Origin: Punica granatum
Lineage: Eukaryota > Streptophyta > Magnoliopsida > Myrtales > Lythraceae
DNA length: 64,000 bases
Assembly: GCF_007655135.1 (NCBI RefSeq)
Contig: NC_045130.1
Location: 1,860,001 to 1,924,000, forward strand
Direction of reading: 5' to 3'
Under the pieces are notes generated by a model. It was not told the DNA's origin. It worked only from the letters and a program-made list of their open reading frames with translations, and did no database searches. Each line of letters starts with the position of its first letter. Within the stretch, counting starts at the first letter, position 1. The position numbers and the translations under genes are program-made. Shown one piece after another: positions 59,269 to 64,000 of the stretch.

Positions 59269-60550
59269 AGGCTTACATTATTAAAAAGTTAGTGATCGAA
59301 AGTGGAATGATTGAAGGAGTACTACAAAGTTATGCCGACCTATTTTTACCTACTATATATTATGTGCGTTGACATTGGAAAAATAAAAGAGAAATGAAAA
59401 GGTGGGAAAGAAAATGGGGTTCACGTGCGTACTTCGTGAAATGAGATGAGCTGCGATCTACGTACTCATCTGCAAACCCTAACCGCTCCCCGTTTTTAGC
59501 AACGTCGTACAATATAATGTCTTTCCGGCAACGTCCCTCTCATGCATCCGTCTGACACAAGATTACAGAGGAGCCACCAAACGAGGGACCACTGATCACC
59601 CCCTCTCATGCAATTCAATTAGCTGTAAATCAAAATCTCAAATTTCCAGATAAAATAAATTAAATTAATTCCCACATGCAATAATTATATTTTAACTGTT
59701 TTGACCTTGCTACTTATTAATTTCCTTCAAGGCATCTGCAGTTATATATATAAACATAAAACATAAGTAGTCTCGTTCAAGTTAAATGAACTAGCTAGCT
59801 TCTGCAGAAATTAGCTAGATCATCAATTGTTGGGGCAAGGGCGACCTACTACTTAAACTCATATTAGTATACATGTCATTGGTTCAAATCCTGCAGAGCA
59901 CGACTCCATATACATCAGATGAAGTAGTTCGCCATACGGATATACATACCCTCCAGTCAAGAGCCATGCATGCTATGCAAATTAAACTCATCATCTCGTG
60001 CTTCCGCGAGAGGTCAAGTAGCCTTGTACCAGTAAAGCTAGTGTCTTTCGTGATGAATGAAATGCACAGAACACGGTGACATATAGTAAAGTATACGCCG
60101 AATGAGCTGAGACAAATATATAAATGCACTCCAGCTAGCGATGAGCTGCGACAGTATCTGTGCAGATTGCAAAATTTTGCGGTAGATACATATAACACGC
60201 CTTAGAGCTGTATAGATACACACGAATTTTTTTTGTAAAAAACAACATTATTTCGGCTTGTGGAACCGAACAAGAGTTCATGCATGGAATGTAGTGAAAC
60301 CAGTCACGGATTGAATATAGGAGTTCGTAAAAGTGTCCCAATGAATTATAAACAGTCCAAGCTCACCAATTTACAGAAGTCTTCTCTCTCTTTTGATTTT
60401 CTGTGATCTTCATCTCTATCTTTTCGTGATTTGATGGATTCGGTATTTTCATTTTTTTTTATTTATATGAAGAAAGAATATATCCATACGTATAAGGCCC
60501 TCCATGTGTCGTCAGTCAGAACCAGATCACGGGTGGCCATGAAACCCATC

Positions 60551-60596
60551 TATAAAACCCTCGGATCTATCAACCTTCTCCCTCTATAAACCCTAA
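60551..60596 (+). promoter_or_regulatory. Core promoter of the glycine-rich HyPRP: two TATA boxes and telo-box
   Basis: TATAAAA at 60551-60557 and TATAAA at 60585-60590 lie 86 and 52 bp upstream of the ATG. AAACCCTAA (60588-60596) is a telo-box, a motif common in promoters of growth-related plant genes. The distal TATA fits the usual leader length better. Confidence 0.6.
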
Positions 60597-60636
60597 CGAC
60601 GACAGAGAGCTTTGGAACCCTATCTACCTCAGCAAA

Positions 60637-61509
60637 ATGGGTTCCAAGACTTTGGCCATTTTGTTCATCCTCAAGTTCGTCATGCTGCTGTCAATTCCGC
60701 CCATTTATGCTTGCGGCTATTGTGCACCGCCTCGGCCGCCTTACCGGGGTCCCAGCATCCCACGCCACCCGGGCCCGACACACCCAAAACATCCTCCCCA
60801 TCATGGAGGAGGTGGCAGAGGCGGTGGTGGTGGAGGAGGCGGTGGTGGAGGTGGTCATAAGGGTGGTGGAGGAGGAGGTGGTGGCGGTGGAGGTGGCGGA
60901 GGCAGTAGAGGAGGAGGCGGTGGAGGTGGAGGAAGCAGAGGTGGCGGAGGAAGAGGTGGCGGTGGTGGAGGTTATCCGCCTTCCGTGCCAATGCCGCCAG
61001 TGGTTCATCCACCGATCACAAACCCTCCTGGTATAGGGACACCCCCCGGTGGTGGGATAATCCCCCCAATCATAAATCCTCCTGGGATATTACCGCCGAT
61101 TGTAAACCCTCCCGGTGCCCTTCCACCGCCTTCCTCTCCCTACCCACCTTACACCGGTGGCCCTCCTGGTGGCGGTGGAGGTGGTGGCGGTGGCGGTGGC
61201 GGCGGAGGTGGTGGGGGTGGAGTCATCCCTCCCCCAACGACCCCAAAGACGTGCCCAATCGATGCCCTAAAGCTAGGGCTTTGTGTCGATGTCTTGGGAG
61301 GGCTGGTCCATATCGGGCTTGGGAACCCGGTGGAGAACGTTTGCTGTCCTGTGCTGCAAGGGTTGCTTGAGCTCGAGGCTGCTATCTGCCTCTGCACGAC
61401 CATCAGGCTTAAGCTCCTCAACCTCAACATCTTCATTCCTCTTGCACTTCAAGTCCTAATAACTTGTGGGATGACCCCTCCACCTGGTTTTGTATGTCCC
61501 CCTCTCTAG
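60637..61509 (+). CDS. Hybrid proline-rich protein with long glycine-rich linker
   Basis: An intronless ORF of 290 residues. Residues 1-25 form a signal peptide. A Pro-rich segment (about 28-56) leads into a glycine-rich block (about 57-121, nearly pure Gly with few Arg/Ser). A Pro-rich stretch with repeated NPPG units (about 122-180) follows, then a second poly-Gly run (about 182-197). The C-terminal 8-cysteine (LTP-like) domain starts at C206 and ends in GFVCPPL. HyPRPs are cell-wall proteins whose 8CM may bind lipids or anchor membranes. The large Gly-rich linker is unusual compared with the short Pro-rich linkers of its neighbours. It belongs to a local HyPRP cluster. Confidence 0.9.
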   Translation: MGSKTLAILFILKFVMLLSIPPIYACGYCAPPRPPYRGPSIPRHPGPTHPKHPPHHGGGGRGGGGGGGGGGGGHKGGGGGGGGGGGGGGSRGGGGGGGGSRGGGGRGGGGGGYPPSVPMPPVVHPPITNPPGIGTPPGGGIIPPIINPPGILPPIVNPPGALPPPSSPYPPYTGGPPGGGGGGGGGGGGGGGGGGVIPPPTTPKTCPIDALKLGLCVDVLGGLVHIGLGNPVENVCCPVLQGLLELEAAICLCTTIRLKLLNLNIFIPLALQVLITCGMTPPPGFVCPPL

Positions 61510-63470
61510 CTTAGCCAGTCATAAAATTTAGCTCATAATAACAAATGACCTTGTCTCTCTCTAGGGTTCCTAGATGTTGTCTCTCGGCCTGTTTGCTAAT
61601 GTATCGAGTGTTTGTCGGAGTTCGGATATCCCTTGTTCTTGTTTTTTTTCAGTCCTTTGAAATTGTTTCGGTTTGAAAATTAGATAATTGGGGGGCATGT
61701 GTCTAGGGCTCTTGGTTAATATGCTTTTTTAGCAAGTCAAGTTCACTTCCTTTAATCTCAAGGAACTTATGAACATTTGTCATCCACAAATCAATCAAGA
61801 GATTTTCTTCATTTTCTTTTATCCGCGGCCTTCTGTTTTTGGGTAGAATAAGTTCATGGCATTTTCAATCACGTAAGCATCTTACCATGAAAGTGATTAA
61901 TACATCATCATGAAAATTAGCTACCTTTTCTGAATTAAAACAATTGAACACGTTCAATTATATGGGTGCATATACAGATGATATGTTTTATGGTCAGAAA
62001 TTCATTTTCATTGGAAACTGGGGCATTTTCTGCCGTGACGCACAGCATGATCATCTCAGCATTGATCAAGCTAAATTTTCTCTTCTGCACAACATACATG
62101 CCATAATTTGCTTGAATGAAATTAAAAGAATAATCAAGGGAGATATAATCCACTCTAAGCATGATATTTATATTAAGTTATTAATGCGTGAATGTGCCAA
62201 AGATTGGTCACGAGAGCGAAGTATATAAAGATCTATGGGGACCACTTGCTTCATTCATCTCAGTAGCACTGCACAAAGGGAGGTCCAGCTCAAGAGTGTG
62301 TATGTGTAGATATTATTCCGATAGATTCAATCATCGTCGTGTTGACTACATTTAGGACCGTTTGATTCATCCACCTAGCAAGCATTGATGTACTATAGCT
62401 TTGTCAAAGGCTATAAGATGAAAACAAATCAATCACGAATCATGCATATATGTTGTATATGGGAAATCAAAATAGACATGGAATCTTTTCCTTTTTTAGG
62501 TCAATGACGTTGATAGAATTGGAATGAATGAAATGGACATCATTACATGCTTTCATTTTCCACCTTGGAATCCATTTTTCAGCTTAACCATTTGCGCCCC
62601 ATAGGGATCACGGGTTTACTGTTATGCTATATACCAACCGACTCATCACCTTACACCATTTCTCCATTATTTTGACTAAAAAAAGGTGTCCCTTTGACGA
62701 CCCATCTTTAAAAAGTATTGCTTGAGATCACATCAGGGAGGGACACCAAGGAGTTCTCTGAAGGAGGATATGATAAATTACACATTCATTTAGACGATAT
62801 TTTCATTCATTTCATGTCTGAATGTAAGGAAGACATGTTGTTAGCACACATCGGTGAAGTACGTACTGTTCCTATACGACCTTGCGTGATTCCATGTTTC
62901 AGTTGTTCTAATCCAAATAAGATCATATGGAAGTGCTTGAGAGAGTCATCCACTGCGAATGCATGTTAGATTCTTTAATGTAATATTTTTATCAGTCCAA
63001 TTAAATGTTTCACTACTAACGAGCTAAAAATATAACAACAGCTTGGGCCAAATCATGATCAATTGTGCTTGTGCTAGTTTAAGATGATTAAATGTTTACG
63101 TATCAACTTTGATCAATGAAATAAACCTAGACAATTAACCTAGCTAATATAATTTGCCGAATTAAATTGAATGAAATACATATGTGCGAGGGGATGGGGC
63201 ACCAAGAAAAAAAAAATCCTTCACTCTGCCTTTTTTATTAGTAAACTTACTCATTTTCATTCCACAAGCCGAACAAATATGACAACTTTCAACGGGAACA
63301 AGAGGTTGCCGCTTACATATTATGCATCCGAATACATAAAAACAACATGTCTTGGCAATCAGATCCATGCCATGCCCAAAGAAAACGCGAAACAAGCATT
63401 AAGGAGGAAGTATACAATCAGACATACATAAATGAACAAAGGAAAGGTGCTAAGTGGTCGACTGTATTAC
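61510..63470. other. Convergent spacer between the two intact HyPRP genes
   Basis: The genes converge, so both 3' UTRs fall here. A minus-strand ORF at 63162-63395 has Cys pairs but lies in the expected HyPRP 3' UTR and begins with TTG. No gene was supported. Confidence 0.5.
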
Positions 63471-63875
63471 TTAGGGGCATTGGAAGCCCGATGGGACCTT
63501 CTTATCGCAGACGTTAAGGAGCAAGCTGAGGGACAGGGGAATGTTCAAGTTGATCCCCAGGATGTTGGCCTTGATGGCAGTGCAGAGACAAACCGCAGCC
63601 TCGAGATCGACCAGCCCTTGGATGAGAGAGCAGCAAGGAGTCTTCGGTGGTGTCCCAACGGTGACATTGAGGAGACCGCCTAAGAGGTCGGCGCAGACAC
63701 CCAACTTAAGGGTGTCCTTAGGGCAAGTGCCCCTAGGTGAGGGGCTCGGGGTGGGCTTCGGCTTTGGCTTCGGCTTGGGTTTTGGGCTAGGGCACGAGCC
63801 ACAAGCACTCGTAAGGGTGAAGAAGAGGATGTTGAGAGTGAGGAAGAGGGCAATTGCCGTGGTCTTTGAAGCCAT
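63471..63875 (-). CDS. Hybrid proline-rich protein, DC2.15-like, intact
   Basis: An intronless ORF of 134 residues. It has a signal peptide (about 1-24), a short Pro/Lys linker ([19 protein letters not shown]), then a complete 8-cysteine domain from [11 protein letters not shown] to VPSGFQCP. It closely resembles carrot DC2.15 and Arabidopsis AIR1/ELP-type proteins of the bifunctional-inhibitor/LTP/seed-storage superfamily. It is expected to be secreted to the wall or plasma-membrane interface. It provides the reference that shows the copy at 57974-58380 is frameshifted. Confidence 0.93.
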   Translation of the reverse strand: MASKTTAIALFLTLNILFFTLTSACGSCPSPKPKPKPKPKPTPSPSPRGTCPKDTLKLGVCADLLGGLLNVTVGTPPKTPCCSLIQGLVDLEAAVCLCTAIKANILGINLNIPLSLSLLLNVCDKKVPSGFQCP

Positions 63876-63967
63876 CTTTTATAATAACTCCTAGCTAGGT
63901 GTAAATTTATATTGCTCTTTCAGTTTAGAGATGACATTTAGTTGGGATGGAGAGAATTGAAGGGAGG

Positions 63968-63984
63968 CTAGGGTTTATATATAT
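63968..63984 (-). promoter_or_regulatory. TATA box and AAACCCTAG element of the DC2.15-like gene
   Basis: On the minus strand TATATATAAA runs directly into AAACCCTAG, about 100 bp upstream of the start codon. Confidence 0.6.
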
Positions 63985-64000
63985 GCGGGGAGAATGGATC

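Larger units (their letters stand above)
58381..60636. other. Spacer between HyPRP copies, with MITE-A
   Basis: Carries the HyPRP 3' UTR, MITE-A copy 4 (58926-59268) and the promoter of the next HyPRP. A tRNA-like GGTTCAAATCC at about 59882-59892 lacks a supporting cloverleaf. Confidence 0.5.

Noticed and set aside
59821..59900. Possible tRNA gene with GGTTCAAATCC
   Set aside because: No matching acceptor stem, D arm or anticodon loop can be built around it; it may be a decayed SINE or chance.
63162..63395. Minus-strand ORF with CxxC-like pairs suggesting a zinc finger
   Set aside because: It starts with TTG, lies in the expected 3' UTR of the downstream HyPRP gene, and the Cys spacing matches no finger family I know.

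Overview
The window looks like nuclear DNA from a flowering plant, most likely a rosid dicot. A Myrtales-type genome such as pomegranate or a relative would fit, but that is a guess from protein feel and not proven. The evidence is multi-exon genes with GT-AG introns, AT-rich introns and spacers, plant-specific gene families (plant invertase-independent pectin methylesterase, VAP27, RGF/GLV peptide, HyPRP) and short plant-style transposons (SINE, TRIM, MITEs, a decayed Ty1/copia). Every exon chain given below was assembled by hand from splice signals and keeps reading frame across all junctions. Several apparent upstream starts are TTG codons, so I moved those genes to the first in-frame ATG.

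Layout, left to right. 0.2-3.3 kb (-): a five-exon pectin methylesterase. 3.3-8.4 kb: gene-poor, with two copies of a tRNA-derived SINE. 8.4-8.8 kb (-): a small unrecognised protein gene. 11.7-16.2 kb (+): a 13-exon J-domain protein, OWL1/DNAJC11-like. 18.1-20.1 kb (+): HINT4, a histidine-triad hydrolase. 23.6-25.1 kb (+): an intronless aspartyl protease. 28.7-31.0 kb (+): an 11-exon Sec14-like lipid transfer protein. 31.3-31.8 kb: a near-complete TRIM retroelement. 32.4-35.6 kb (+): VAP27, an ER membrane tether. 36.8-37.6 kb (+): a mitochondrial small heat shock protein with a perfect heat shock element upstream. 38.3-38.4 kb (-): a 57-residue STMP1-like mitochondrial micropeptide.

39-44 kb is a transposon-rich block: a decayed copia pol, a hAT-like repeat and a rearranged second TRIM. 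44.2-45.5 kb (+): a root meristem growth factor (RGF/GLV/CLEL) peptide precursor with a SINE in its first intron. 46.7-49.5 kb (-): a YbaK/ProX-type tRNA-editing-domain protein. 50.8-52.0 kb (-): L-lactate dehydrogenase. 55.4-57.0 kb (+): the NDUFB8 subunit of complex I. 58-64 kb: three 8-cysteine hybrid proline-rich protein genes, one frameshifted, one with a very long glycine-rich linker (+), and one compact and intact (-).

There is no operon-like logic. The genes are independent housekeeping and cell-wall genes. Two themes recur: mitochondrial function (small HSP, STMP1-like, NDUFB8, and OWL1/DNAJC11 by family resemblance), and extracellular/cell-wall proteins (PME, aspartyl protease, RGF peptide, HyPRPs). 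Clusters of five TGGGCC/T site II motifs lie upstream of both NDUFB8 and the YbaK-like gene. I found no convincing evidence of a wholly new biological system. The strongest non-gene discoveries are the SINE family with target-site duplications and the TRIM element with matched 142-bp LTRs and an intact primer-binding site.
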